The position numbers and the translations under genes were made by a program. DNA of 64,000 nucleotides from Mesorhizobium sp. PAMC28654 (lineage in GTDB: Bacteria; Pseudomonadota; Alphaproteobacteria; Rhizobiales; Rhizobiaceae), in NCBI RefSeq assembly GCF_020616515.1, contig NZ_CP085135.1:3720001-3784000 (forward strand), written 5' to 3'. The stretch's first letter is position 1, and every line of letters begins with the position of its first letter. Positions 8,104 through 16,314 of the stretch are shown here, in pieces. The notes under the pieces are model-generated. The model was not told where the DNA came from. It saw only the letters and a program-made list of their open reading frames with translations, and made no database searches.

Positions 8104-9087
8104 TCAAGCATTGCCGATCAGCACGCCGGCCGCGAACACAAGCGCGCCGCCCAGCACCACCTGGAAGGCGGCTCGCCAGAAGGGGGTCTGCATGTAGCGG
8201 TTCTGGACGAAGGCGATGGCCCAGAGTTCGAAGAACACCACCACGGCCGCAACGGCTGTCGCTGTCCAGAAATGCGAGATGAGGTAAGGCAGCGCGTGGC
8301 CGAGGCCGCCCAGGGTGGTCATGATGCCGACGGTCAGGCCGCGCTTGAGTGGCGAGCCGCGGCCGGACAATTTACCGTCGTCGGAAGCGACTTCGGTGAA
8401 GCCCATCGAGATGCCGGCGCCGATCGAGGCGGCAAGACCGACAAGCAGTGTCTGCCAGGTGTCATGCGTGGCAAAGGCGGCGGCGAAGATCGGCGCCAGC
8501 GTCGACACCGATCCGTCCATCAGTCCGGCCAGCCCGGGCTGCACATAGGTCAGGATGAACTGGCGCTGCTCGGCGGTGGCCTCCTCCTCCTTGACGGCGC
8601 CCGGCACATGTTTCTGTTCCAGCCGCTGGGCCAGCGTCTCATGGCCCTGCTCGGCAATGGCCAGATCATCAAGCAGTTTTCGCGTCGAGGCGTCGGTGGT
8701 GCGCTTTGCGGCCTCGACGTAGAACAGATAGGCGCGCCGCTCCATCGCCTCGGCCTGGCTGCGCACATGCTCGATGCCCAAGGGCTTGACCAGCCAGTCG
8801 GGCTTGCGCTCGAAATAGCCCTTTACATGCTCGCGCCGGATCAATGGAATCCGCTCGCCGAAACGCTTGCGAAAGAGCTCGATCAGCGCATCGCGGTGGC
8901 CGTCCTCCTCCTCGGCCATGTCCTCGAACACTTTCGCCGATTGCGGAAAACTCTCCAACAGCCCGTCGGCATAGGCGCGGTAGATGCGCCCGTCATCCTC
9001 CTCGGACGAGATGGCAAGCGCCAGGATCTCCTGTTCCGAGAGCGATTCGAAGGGGCGGCGGCCGAAGCCGAAAACACGGGAAAGCAT
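8104..9087 (-). CDS. mbfA: Membrane-bound ferritin-like iron exporter MbfA
   Basis: 327 residues combining an N-terminal ferritin-like (rubrerythrin) domain with a C-terminal VIT1/CCC1-type membrane domain. The first part has diiron ligands in SSEEDDGRIYRAYADG, MAEEEDGHRDALIELF, AMERRAYLFYVEAAKR and LAIAEQGHETLAQ. The second part (from about residue 185) begins QPGLAGLMDGSVSTLAPIFA and contains several membrane helices (GLAASIGAGISMGFTEVASD, AVAAVVVFFELWAIAFV). MbfA exports excess iron from the cytoplasm in Bradyrhizobium and Agrobacterium. A perfect iron-box palindrome sits just before the start codon, which points to repression by Irr. Confidence 0.93.
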   Translation of the reverse strand: MLSRVFGFGRRPFESLSEQEILALAISSEEDDGRIYRAYADGLLESFPQSAKVFEDMAEEEDGHRDALIELFRKRFGERIPLIRREHVKGYFERKPDWLVKPLGIEHVRSQAEAMERRAYLFYVEAAKRTTDASTRKLLDDLAIAEQGHETLAQRLEQKHVPGAVKEEEATAEQRQFILTYVQPGLAGLMDGSVSTLAPIFAAAFATHDTWQTLLVGLAASIGAGISMGFTEVASDDGKLSGRGSPLKRGLTVGIMTTLGGLGHALPYLISHFWTATAVAAVVVFFELWAIAFVQNRYMQTPFWRAAFQVVLGGALVFAAGVLIGNA

Positions 9088-9097
9088 GAGGAATTCA

Positions 9098-9126
9098 CCC
9101 TAGTTTAGAATAGTTCTAAACTAGGG
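9098..9126 (-). promoter_or_regulatory. Irr-type iron control box of mbfA
   Basis: A perfect palindrome: CCCTAGTTTAGAA, TAG, TTCTAAACTAGGG. Its core TTTAGAA-N3-TTCTAAA matches the Irr box (ICE) of Rhizobiales. It lies 11 bases upstream of the mbfA ATG, so a bound protein would cover the transcription start or leader and block expression. Confidence 0.85.
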
Positions 9127-9263
9127 TTTGACGCTGGCTTGGTCAATCGCACTGTTGGGTCAGGTCAAGAATTGTTGAAGCCGGAACGCCCCGCACGCCC
9201 CTTCACTATCGCTGAATGTTTACCTATATTGGTGAACTCCAGCCAAGAAGAAGGAATTCGCAG

Positions 9264-9587
9264 ATGCCGGCAAAACCGCATGAAGAAGCATTTGATGCGA
9301 AGCCCGTTCTCGATCTCATCGCCAGTATCGAGGCCGACCTGCAGCGCCTGAAAGGCCTGGTCGAACAGCGGGTCGAGAAATTCGACCCCGCCAATCCCCA
9401 CAACAAGGCTCCCGACGGCAAACTGACGGAGGAGGGCGCCGAGTGCTGCTACCGGATGTTCGACGAAGGCAAGTCGCGCTACACGGTCGCCCAGCAGATG
9501 AAGATCTCCTTTGCCGCCGCCACGCACCGCTTCAACAACTGGCGCAAGCTGGGTGGGACGAAGCGGCAGCGCGCGCTATTGGGATGA
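9264..9587 (+). CDS. Hypothetical protein, 107 residues
   Basis: The start at 9264 is preferred because AAGAAGGA precedes it. The protein opens with an amphipathic helix of coiled-coil character (VLDLIASIEADLQRLKGLVEQ). The second half looks like a helix-turn-helix fragment (YTVAQQMKISFAAATHRFNNW RK), reminiscent of a resolvase-type HTH choosing to repeat a pattern. I do not recognise a named family. It stands alone upstream of a repeat element. A DNA-binding role is possible but not shown. Confidence 0.6.
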   Translation: MPAKPHEEAFDAKPVLDLIASIEADLQRLKGLVEQRVEKFDPANPHNKAPDGKLTEEGAECCYRMFDEGKSRYTVAQQMKISFAAATHRFNNWRKLGGTKRQRALLG

Positions 9588-9907
9588 GGAACGGTCCGCA
9601 GGGAGACCAATAACCAGCCTCGGCGCCGCCCCTCATTGCCCTGCCGGGCATTTCTCCCCGTATAGTGACGGGGAGAAAGTAGCCGGTCGCAATGCCAGCG
9701 CCATTCTGCAACGCAGAAAATTGGCGAAACCATCGGCAACAGCGACCCTCTCCCCGTCACTATATGGGAGAGGATGCCGGCAGGCAGGTGAGGGGCAGCG
9801 CCGACCGTGGTCATCACCGCCCAGACTTTGTAACCGTCACATTTTTTCGTTGGCGTCGCGCGGCCCTTTCCGTGCACCATGGGGATCGCATCTCCGCAGG
9901 ATCCACC
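9588..9907. other. Gene-free gap filled mainly by a RIME-like element
   Basis: Between the hypothetical gene and the dehydratase there is no further gene. Most of it is the 180-base mosaic repeat listed separately. The remaining 100 bases before the dehydratase ATG hold its promoter region, in which I see no clear operator. Confidence 0.55.
9622..9803. repeat. RIME-like mosaic repeat, copy A
   Basis: Its outer ends are complementary (ggcgccgcccctca and tgaggggcagcgcc). Inside are two stems built on ctccccgtatagtgacgggg and ctccccgtcactatatggg, plus the cctgccggg/ccggcagg pair. The same architecture recurs at 23423-23602 and, diverged, at 45969-46126. Rhizobium-specific intergenic mosaic elements (RIMEs) have this two-palindrome design. 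Confidence 0.75.
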
Positions 9908-10885
9908 ATGACCACGCCTCCCGGCATTGCCGACATCCACCGTGCCGCAGCCCGGCTTTCCGGCCTGATCGTCGAAACACCGCTGATTGAATCGCCGGAA
10001 CTCAACAAGCGCTTCGGCGCCAGGATCCTGTTCAAGCCGGAGACGCTGCAGCGCACCGGTTCGTTCAAGTTTCGCGGCGCCTACAACAAGCTGTCGTCGC
10101 TGAGCGAAGAGGAACGCGGCCATGGCGTCGTCGCCTTCTCGTCGGGCAACCATGCGCAAGGCGTCGCCGCCTCGGCGGCAATGTTCGGCGTCAAGGCCGT
10201 CATCGCCATGCCGGCCGACGCGCCGGCGATGAAGATCGGCAATGTCCGCAAGATGGGCGCGGAGGTGGTCCCGTTCGACCGCTTTCGCGATGACCGCATG
10301 ACCGTCGTTCGCCCTTACATGGAACAGGGCATGGTGCTGGTTCCGCCCTTCGACGACGCGGCGATCATCGCCGGCCAGGGCACGATTGGCCTCGAGCTGA
10401 TGCGCCAGGCAAAAGCACTTGGGGTAAGCGTCGACGCGGTGGTGGTGCCCTGTGGTGGCGGCGGCCTGACCAGCGGCATTTCCGTCGCGGTCAAGGACGC
10501 TTCGCCCGGCACAGCCGTCTGGGCGGTGGAGCCCGAGCATTTCGACGACACGCGTCGATCTCTGGCCAAGGGCGCCCGGGTTTCGAACGAACCGGGTCAC
10601 AATTCGATCTGCGACGCGATCCTGACCGCCGAGCCGGGCGTTATCACCTTCGAGATCAACCGCAGGAACCTCGCCGGCGGCATCGCCGTATCCGACAAGG
10701 CGACCGAACAGGCGGTGCGCGACGCCATGGCCTATCTCAAGCTGGTGGTCGAGCCCGGTGGCTGCGTCGGGCTGGCAGCACTTTCGTCGGGCGAGATCGA
10801 GCTATCGGGCAAATGCGTCGTCGTGGTGCTGTCGGGCGGCAATGTCGACTACAATACCTACGCGCGGATCATGGCAGCCGCCTAG
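9908..10885 (+). CDS. Threonine/serine dehydratase, PLP fold type II
   Basis: 325 residues from ATG 9908. The PLP lysine is Lys54 in the conserved GSFKFRGAYNK, and the phosphate-binding glycine loop VVPCGGGGLTSG is near residue 180. SSGNHAQGVAASA is the substrate-loop signature. There is no C-terminal ACT regulatory domain, so it is a catabolic-type short enzyme, deaminating threonine or serine to 2-oxo acids. Related families of the same size (threo-3-hydroxyaspartate dehydratase, serine racemase) cannot be excluded. It is monocistronic, flanked by repeats on both sides. Confidence 0.88.
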   Translation: MTTPPGIADIHRAAARLSGLIVETPLIESPELNKRFGARILFKPETLQRTGSFKFRGAYNKLSSLSEEERGHGVVAFSSGNHAQGVAASAAMFGVKAVIAMPADAPAMKIGNVRKMGAEVVPFDRFRDDRMTVVRPYMEQGMVLVPPFDDAAIIAGQGTIGLELMRQAKALGVSVDAVVVPCGGGGLTSGISVAVKDASPGTAVWAVEPEHFDDTRRSLAKGARVSNEPGHNSICDAILTAEPGVITFEINRRNLAGGIAVSDKATEQAVRDAMAYLKLVVEPGGCVGLAALSSGEIELSGKCVVVVLSGGNVDYNTYARIMAAA

Positions 10886-10954
10886 AGCATGATCCCGAAA
10901 AGTGGAATCCGGTTTTCTCGGACAAACGGACCCCGTTTGTCCAGAGATCATGCT
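10886..10954. repeat. GAGCATGAT palindromic repeat, copy 2
   Basis: Starts right after the dehydratase stop. It is the reverse complement of the element at 1589-1658, including the gacaaacgg/ccgtttgtc inner pair. It may serve as 3' end of the dehydratase transcript. Confidence 0.75.
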
Positions 10955-10966
10955 AAAACAAAGAGA

Positions 10967-11007
10967 TAGAGCCCCATCCCGATGCCATCGGGATGGAACA
11001 GGCTCTA
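10967..11007. terminator. Nested hairpin between convergent genes
   Basis: Inner stem CCATCCCGATG (10974-10984) with CATCGGGATGG (10986-10996), outer stem TAGAGCC with GGCTCTA. It sits between the dehydratase and the convergent ABC exporter genes and could stop both. There is no long T run, so factor-independent activity is uncertain; it is also possibly a repeat unit. Confidence 0.5.
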
Positions 11008-11017
11008 GGTTGACAGG

Positions 11018-12154
11018 CTAATCCAGCGTCCGGCGAAACCGCAGCAGCGCCGTGCCGGCGAACACCACCACGAACAGCACCAGCCAGGCGATCTCGCCGC
11101 CGATCGCACTGAAGTCGGCCCCCTTCAGCATCACCGCGCGGGTGATGCGCAGGAAGTGCGTGAGCGGAAAGATTTCGCCGAGGACCTGGGCCCAGCCCGG
11201 CATGCCGCGATAGGGGAACATGAAGCCGGACAGGAGCAGCGACGGCAGGAAGAAGAAGAAGGTCAGCTGCATTGCCTGCATCTGCGTGCGTGCCATGGTC
11301 GAGATCGTGTAGCCGAGCAGCACCAACGAAAGCACGAAGACCAGCACCGCCGACAGGAGAAGCGTCAGCGATCCGACGAAGGGGATGGCGAACAACAGCT
11401 TTGCCGCCACCAGCACCACCGCCACCTGCACCGCGCCGACCACGAGGAAAGGCAGCACCTTGCCCAGCATGATCTCGGCGGGGCTCGCCGGCATCGCCAG
11501 GAGGTTCTCCATCGTGCCGCGCTCGGTCTCGCGCGTCAGCGCCATGGCCGTCATCATCACCATGGTCATCTGCAGGATGACGCCGAGCAGGCCAGGCACG
11601 ATGTTATATTGCGAGATGCCCTCGGGGTTGTAGCGCTGGTGAACCACCACCTGCAACTGCCCCTTGGCGTTTTCGGCGGCTGTCTCCTGCATGCCCTGCG
11701 CCCGCAGCAGCGCTTGGCTGGCGACCGTGCTCAACGTCGAGACGGCGCCGCTCGCCGCCGACGGATCGGTGGCGTCGGCTTCGATCAGGATCTGCGGGCT
11801 GTCGCCGCGCTCGACCCGCCTGGCGAAATCGGCGGGGATGGTGACGACGAAGGAGACGGCGCCCTTGGCCATCAGCGCTTCCGCCTCTTCGGCACTGTGA
11901 GCGACATAGTCGAACCGGTAGTAGCCGGTCACCTGCAAGGCGGAGACCATGGCGCGTGTGTACTGGTCGTTGCTCATGGCCACGAGCGCCGCCGGCAGGC
12001 TCTTTGGGTCGCTGTTGATGGCAAAGCCGAACAGCACCAATTGCATCAGCGGCACGCCCAACATCATGGCGAAGGTGATGCGGTCGCGCCGCATCTGGAT
12101 GAATTCCTTGATCAGCAGCGCACCAAGCCTGGCGAAGGAGAAAATGGCGTTCAT
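11018..12154 (-). CDS. ABC-2 type exporter permease (YbhS/YbhR-like)
   Basis: 378 residues with the ABC2_membrane layout: one N-terminal helix (RITFAMMLGVPLMQLVLFGFA), a large periplasmic loop (about residues 50-170), then five helices including LLGVILQMTMVMMTAMALTRE, VVGAVQVAVVLVAAKLLF and LTFFFFLPSLLLSGFMFP. The motif ERGTMENLLAMPASPAEIMLGK is typical of the YhhJ/YbhS family. It overlaps the upstream ATPase gene (ATGA). E. coli has two permeases in the matching operon, here only one, so it presumably works as a homodimer. Confidence 0.9.
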   Translation of the reverse strand: MNAIFSFARLGALLIKEFIQMRRDRITFAMMLGVPLMQLVLFGFAINSDPKSLPAALVAMSNDQYTRAMVSALQVTGYYRFDYVAHSAEEAEALMAKGAVSFVVTIPADFARRVERGDSPQILIEADATDPSAASGAVSTLSTVASQALLRAQGMQETAAENAKGQLQVVVHQRYNPEGISQYNIVPGLLGVILQMTMVMMTAMALTRETERGTMENLLAMPASPAEIMLGKVLPFLVVGAVQVAVVLVAAKLLFAIPFVGSLTLLLSAVLVFVLSLVLLGYTISTMARTQMQAMQLTFFFFLPSLLLSGFMFPYRGMPGWAQVLGEIFPLTHFLRITRAVMLKGADFSAIGGEIAWLVLFVVVFAGTALLRFRRTLD

Positions 12155-13101
12155 CCAGGATTATCCTTGGCCGGACTATCCTTGGCCATATTGTCCTTCG
12201 AGCCGGCCATGAACTGGATGAAGACATCCTCCAGGCTGGTTTCACCAGGCGTCACCGTCACACCCTCATGCTCCTTCTCGACATCGGCGAGCGCTGCTTC
12301 AAGTGCTGCCTTGTCGGAACCGACGACGTGCAATGTCGCGCCGAACGGCGCCACCTGGTCGACACCGGCACGGCCTTCCAGGGCCGCCGAGACCCGGTCG
12401 AGACGCGGCCCCTGCACGACGTAGGTCGTCAGCCCGGCATTCCTGACCACCTCCGCGACCGTGCCACTGGCCAGCATCTTGCCGTAGGAAATATAGCTGA
12501 TGCGATGGCAGCGTTCGGCCTCGTCCATGTAGTGGGTGGAGACCAGGACCGTCAGCCCGCCACGGGCCAGCCGATGGATCTCGTCCCAGAATTCACGCCT
12601 GGCCTTGGGGTCGACGCCCGCCGTCGGCTCGTCGAGCAACAGCAGCTTCGGCTTGTGCATGATGCAGGCGGCCAGCGCCAGCCGCTGTTTCCAGCCGCCG
12701 GAGAGCGTGCCGGCCAGCTGGTTCCGGCGCGAGGTCAGGCCGAGTTCCTCCAGCGTCCTGTCGACGTAGTCACCAACCGGCTTCAGCTGGTAGAGCCGCG
12801 CCACGAATTCGAGATTCTCGCCAATCGTCAGGTCCTCGTAGAACGAGAATTTCTGCGTCATGTAGCCGACCTCGAGCTTGATCTTCAGGCTGTCGGTGCG
12901 GATGTTGAAACCGAGCACGGTGCCTTCGCCCTCGTCCGGCGTCAGCAGGCCGCACATGATGCGGATGGTGGTGGTTTTTCCCGAGCCGTTCGGGCCGAGG
13001 AAGCCGACGATCTCACCTTCGGCCACCGACATCGTCACGTGGTCGACGACGGTCTTGTCGCCAAAGCGCTTGACCAGGCCGTGGACGTCGATCGCATTCA
13101 T
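12151..13101 (-). CDS. ABC exporter ATP-binding protein (YbhF-like)
   Basis: 316 residues with a single nucleotide-binding domain: Walker A GPNGSGKTT, signature LSGGWKQRLALA, Walker B KLLLLDEPTAGVD, and the switch His in VLVSTHYMDEAERC. A C-terminal domain of about 90 residues (VVRNAGLTTYVVQGP onward) is usual in DrrA-type exporters. YbhF of E. coli has two such domains fused; this one has one. It overlaps its neighbours by four bases on both sides, so the operon is tightly coupled. Confidence 0.92.
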   Translation of the reverse strand: MNAIDVHGLVKRFGDKTVVDHVTMSVAEGEIVGFLGPNGSGKTTTIRIMCGLLTPDEGEGTVLGFNIRTDSLKIKLEVGYMTQKFSFYEDLTIGENLEFVARLYQLKPVGDYVDRTLEELGLTSRRNQLAGTLSGGWKQRLALAACIMHKPKLLLLDEPTAGVDPKARREFWDEIHRLARGGLTVLVSTHYMDEAERCHRISYISYGKMLASGTVAEVVRNAGLTTYVVQGPRLDRVSAALEGRAGVDQVAPFGATLHVVGSDKAALEAALADVEKEHEGVTVTPGETSLEDVFIQFMAGSKDNMAKDSPAKDNPG

Positions 13102-14048
13102 TTATTGAGATCCGCGAGATCGACGTCGACGATCTGGCCAGGCTGCAGCACACCCTTGTCACCCTCCGGCCGCGCCTCGACCAGATAGACCAGCTTCTGC
13201 CGGTTCTCGAGCGAGTAGATGACCGGCGGCGTGAACTCCGGATCCGGCGAGACATAGCTGACGCGCGCCTTGAGACCGTCTCCGCAGCCATCGCAACGGA
13301 CGCTGAGCATCGTGCCGATCTTCACCGACGAGAACGCGCTTTCGGGTATGTAGACGCTGAGCTTCACCGCGCCGTCCGGCAGCATGGAGATCACCGGCGC
13401 GGTCGGCCCCGCCGTGTCGCCGGGATTACGGATGACATCATTGACGCGGCCGGGTGACGGCGCGGCAAGCGAGCGCTTCGACAGCCGCCATTGCGCCTGT
13501 TCCAGCGCCGACTGCGTCTGCTTGACCTGATTGTCGGCGGCCTTGATCGTCTCGGGGCGTGCCGGCAGGCCACCGACGGCGAGATTGGCCTCGGCCTGGC
13601 CAACCTGTGCATCGGCCGTCTCCAGCGTCGCCGAGGCCGTGTCGTTGTCGGCCTGCGTGCCGGCGCCTCGCTTGAACAGGTCGCTGGCTCGGTCGAATTT
13701 GCGCTTGGCGTCAGCCGCCTGCGCCTTGGCCATGTCCACCGCTGCCTTCAGCGCCGCGATCTCTTCCGGCCGCTTGCCCACCTGCAGGTCGGCGAGTTGC
13801 GCCTGCGCCTGCGCGAGCGCCGCTTCGGCCTGAGCCACGGCAATCCTGGCGTCGGCATCTTCCAGTGTCGCCACCGGCGTGCCCGGCATGACGCGATCGC
13901 CACGCTTCACCGACACCGTCTCGACCTGCGCCACTTCGATCGGGGCGAGCAGCACGTAGTCGCCCTCGACATAGCCGACAGCGAGCGGTGCCTGCGAACA
14001 GGCGCTGAAAAGCTGAACGGCAAGCGGTAGAGAACAGAGGAAACTCAT
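13098..14048 (-). CDS. HlyD-family periplasmic adaptor (YbhG-like)
   Basis: 316 residues. A short hydrophobic N-terminus (SLPLAVQLFSACSQAPLAV) may be a lipoprotein signal with Cys17, though the box is not perfect. The barrel-sandwich half VETVSVKRGDRVMPGTPVATLED is followed by a long alpha-helical hairpin (residues about 60-170, alternating A/Q/L with ADAKRKFDRASDLFKRGAG) and a second lipoyl half RNPGDTAGPTAPVISML. Such adaptors link an inner-membrane exporter to an outer-membrane channel; no channel gene is here. It starts four bases after the TetR gene, with AGGAAGGG as ribosome binding site. Confidence 0.9.
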   Translation of the reverse strand: MSFLCSLPLAVQLFSACSQAPLAVGYVEGDYVLLAPIEVAQVETVSVKRGDRVMPGTPVATLEDADARIAVAQAEAALAQAQAQLADLQVGKRPEEIAALKAAVDMAKAQAADAKRKFDRASDLFKRGAGTQADNDTASATLETADAQVGQAEANLAVGGLPARPETIKAADNQVKQTQSALEQAQWRLSKRSLAAPSPGRVNDVIRNPGDTAGPTAPVISMLPDGAVKLSVYIPESAFSSVKIGTMLSVRCDGCGDGLKARVSYVSPDPEFTPPVIYSLENRQKLVYLVEARPEGDKGVLQPGQIVDVDLADLNK

Positions 14049-14052
14049 GGCT

Positions 14053-14745
14053 CTATCCCTTCCTGGCGGCCAGGATGGCGCCGAGATTGTCCGTCACCGC
14101 CGCCGCGATCTTGCTTGCCTCGGCATCGCCGATTACCTGCCAGCCCATGCGACGCATCACTGCTTCGCGGCCAATACGGAAATAGATGACCTGGCCGATG
14201 AGCGTGAACACCGTGAGCCGGGTCGCCTCGCTTTCGGCCGGCTCGCCGGTCGCCTGTTCCCAGATCAGACAGAGCCGTTGATGCGTCGGCTCGAACACGC
14301 CCTGGTAGATGCGATCGAGCGCCGCGGTCGGGTGCGAGAGTTCACGCAGCACGAACTGCACGATCGCGCCTGCCCGCGGGCTTGCGACAACGAAACCCAC
14401 CATGTGCTCCAGGGCCATGAACAGCTGCGCTTGCGCCGCCTCGCGACTGGATGTTCCCGCCGCCAGTGGTGGCAGATCGCCAATTGCCTGCCCGGCGATC
14501 TCCTGCATCGTCTCGACAATGTAGTCGGCTGTGGCGATGCGAAGCCCTTCCTTGCCGCCGAAATGATAGGCGATCGACCCTATATTGGCCTTGGCCTCGG
14601 CCGCGATCTCGCGTGTCGAGGTGCCGTCAAAACCCTGCTGACCGAAGAGCCTGAGCGCGGCCTGGACAAGCGCCGCACGCGTCGTTTCGGCGGGAGATTG
14701 CACCGTTTCCGGCAGTCGAACCCCAGCACTTTCTGTCTTGCTCAT
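14053..14745 (-). CDS. TetR/AcrR-family regulator, CecR-like
   Basis: 230 residues. HTH region: RAALVQAALRLFGQQGFDGTSTREIAAEAKANIGSIAYHFGGKEGL. The C-terminal part (IVQFVLRELSHPTAALDRIYQGVFEPTHQRL) matches the DUF1956 domain of E. coli CecR (YbiH), which controls the ybhGFSR exporter. Here it is the first gene of the corresponding operon, four bases from the adaptor gene. A perfect dyad right before its start codon should be its operator, giving autorepression of the whole operon and derepression by an unknown toxic ligand. Confidence 0.9.
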   Translation of the reverse strand: MSKTESAGVRLPETVQSPAETTRAALVQAALRLFGQQGFDGTSTREIAAEAKANIGSIAYHFGGKEGLRIATADYIVETMQEIAGQAIGDLPPLAAGTSSREAAQAQLFMALEHMVGFVVASPRAGAIVQFVLRELSHPTAALDRIYQGVFEPTHQRLCLIWEQATGEPAESEATRLTVFTLIGQVIYFRIGREAVMRRMGWQVIGDAEASKIAAAVTDNLGAILAARKG

Positions 14746-14753
14746 GTGCGGTT

Positions 14754-14775
14754 TTTAATCAATCGAATGATTAAA
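14754..14775 (-). promoter_or_regulatory. Operator dyad of the TetR-ABC export operon
   Basis: TTTAATCA, six bases, TGATTAAA: perfect 8-base arms, nine bases upstream of the TetR-family start codon. Size and symmetry suit a TetR-family dimer. It is the only obvious dyad in the 93-base gap to the divergent CYTH gene. Confidence 0.65.
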
Positions 14776-14838
14776 GTCAATCCAACCAGGCCATCTCCGA
14801 CTTGCCATCTGCGGCCGCGCGCGCTTTAGTGCCGGCCC

Positions 14839-15312
14839 ATGGCAAAGGAAATCGAGCGCAAATTCCTGGTCTCCGGCATTGCATGGCGGACTCTGGCAGA
14901 GGCGGATATCCGCATCCGCCAGTTCTATCTTGCCGCCGCGCCTGGTCGCACGGTGCGCGTGCGCATCAGCGATGGCGCGTCAGCCAAGCTGACGCTGAAA
15001 TTTGGCAGCAAGGCCCGCGAGCGCGACGAATTCGAATATGTGATCCCGCTGGCCGAGGCCGAGGAGATGCTGGCTTTCGCCGTCGGGCGTGTCATCGAGA
15101 AGACACGCCACCATGTTAGGCATGGCGGCTACCTTTATGAAGTCGATGTTTTCGGCGGCGCGCTTGCAGGGCTTGTGGTCGCCGAGCTTGAGACGCCGGA
15201 CGACGTACCGGACGAAATGCTGCCAGACTGGCTCGGCCGCGAAGTGACCGGCGAGTCAAGATATTACAACGCGTCGCTCGCCCTCGGGGGGATTCCGGAG
15301 ATCGCCGCATGA
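14839..15312 (+). CDS. CYTH domain protein (triphosphate tunnel metalloenzyme)
   Basis: 157 residues. The EIERKFLV motif is at residues 4-11 (the E-x-E-x-K signature), followed by alternating charged strands that line the tunnel: IRIRQFYL, VRVRISDGASAKLTLKFG, FEYVIPLAEAEEML, VIEKTRHHVRHGG, YEVDVFGG and VVAELE. The family hydrolyses triphosphates such as PPPi or thiamine triphosphate with divalent metal, or builds cAMP. The stop overlaps the ATG of the CHAD gene. CYTH and CHAD are often fused in one protein; here they are separate. Confidence 0.92.
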   Translation: MAKEIERKFLVSGIAWRTLAEADIRIRQFYLAAAPGRTVRVRISDGASAKLTLKFGSKARERDEFEYVIPLAEAEEMLAFAVGRVIEKTRHHVRHGGYLYEVDVFGGALAGLVVAELETPDDVPDEMLPDWLGREVTGESRYYNASLALGGIPEIAA

Positions 15313-16253
15313 GCTTCCGCATTGATCCGCGCCTTCCGCTGACCGGCGAGGTCAGGCGTATCCTCGCCGAGGAAATCGGCAAGGCGCTCGTCCATCTTGA
15401 CGCGGCACTTGGCCAGCCGGAACAGGCGCTGCACAAATGCCGCAAGCGGCTGAAGAATGTGCGTGCCTTGCTGCGCCTCGTTCGTTCCGGAGACGAAATA
15501 TTCTTCGTCGCCGAAAACCAGTGTTACCGTGATGTGGCGGGACTGCTTGCCGGGCCGCGTGAAGCGACGGCGCTGATCGAGACCGTCGACCGGCTGGCGG
15601 CGGATTTCCCAGAACATTGCGCCGATGGCGGGCTGAACGTGGTGCGCGAGCGGCTCGTCGCACGCCAGCAGGCGCTTCATGCCGGCGCCGATCTCGCCGC
15701 GACGATCGATACCGCGATCGCCGCCTGCGAGGCCGGCAGGAGCCGCATCGGTACGCTTGCCCTCCCCGATCTGCCCGAGCAGGCCGCTGACATATTGGCT
15801 GAAGGCGCCCGCCTCACCCTGCGTCGCGCCAGGAAGGCCCTGGGCAGAGCGGGGTCGCGTGGCGACGCCGACGATTTCCACGATCTGCGCAAGGCAGCCA
15901 AGACCCACGGCATGCATCTGTCGCTGCTTGGACGGCTTTGGCCGACGCCGATCAAGGCCAGGCGCAAGGCGGTTGACGAACTCGGCGAAAGACTGGGTGA
16001 GCTGCATGATGTGCTGGTCATGCGCGCCCTTCTCGACGCGGAGGACTGGCCGCTCGGGCCGCCGAAGGAGACGCGGCTTCTTGCCAAGCTGCTGAAGCGC
16101 TCGGAAAAGCATTTGAAGAAAACATGCCTCGCCGAGGCCGCCGACCTGTTCGGGGACAGCCCCAAGCGGTCGACAAGGAAACTTGCCCGCAAGGCGCGCG
16201 ACGATCTGGCTGGTGCGGCAAGGCATGAAGAGGATGCGCCAGCCGCTGCCTGA
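15309..16253 (+). CDS. CHAD domain protein
   Basis: 314 residues, nearly all alpha-helical with conserved histidines and basic patches: LVHLDAALGQPEQALHKCRKRLKNVRALLRL near residue 30-60 and FHDLRKAAKTHGMHLSLL near residue 200, followed by LGELHDVLVMRALL. The H-x-x-R-K-x-x-K pattern is the CHAD signature, shown in other bacteria to bind polyphosphate. It overlaps the CYTH gene by four bases, so the products probably work together on polyphosphate or triphosphates (inference). Confidence 0.92.
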   Translation: MSFRIDPRLPLTGEVRRILAEEIGKALVHLDAALGQPEQALHKCRKRLKNVRALLRLVRSGDEIFFVAENQCYRDVAGLLAGPREATALIETVDRLAADFPEHCADGGLNVVRERLVARQQALHAGADLAATIDTAIAACEAGRSRIGTLALPDLPEQAADILAEGARLTLRRARKALGRAGSRGDADDFHDLRKAAKTHGMHLSLLGRLWPTPIKARRKAVDELGERLGELHDVLVMRALLDAEDWPLGPPKETRLLAKLLKRSEKHLKKTCLAEAADLFGDSPKRSTRKLARKARDDLAGAARHEEDAPAAA

Positions 16254-16314
16254 TCGCTGTCGCAGGCCAAAGTGAAGCGCCTGAGGCCCACGGGCAAAAC
16301 CCGTCGATCAGCCT

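Noticed and set aside
9622..9803. CRISPR-like repeat
   Set aside because: The repeats are dispersed single copies with internal symmetry, with no regular spacers and no cas genes.
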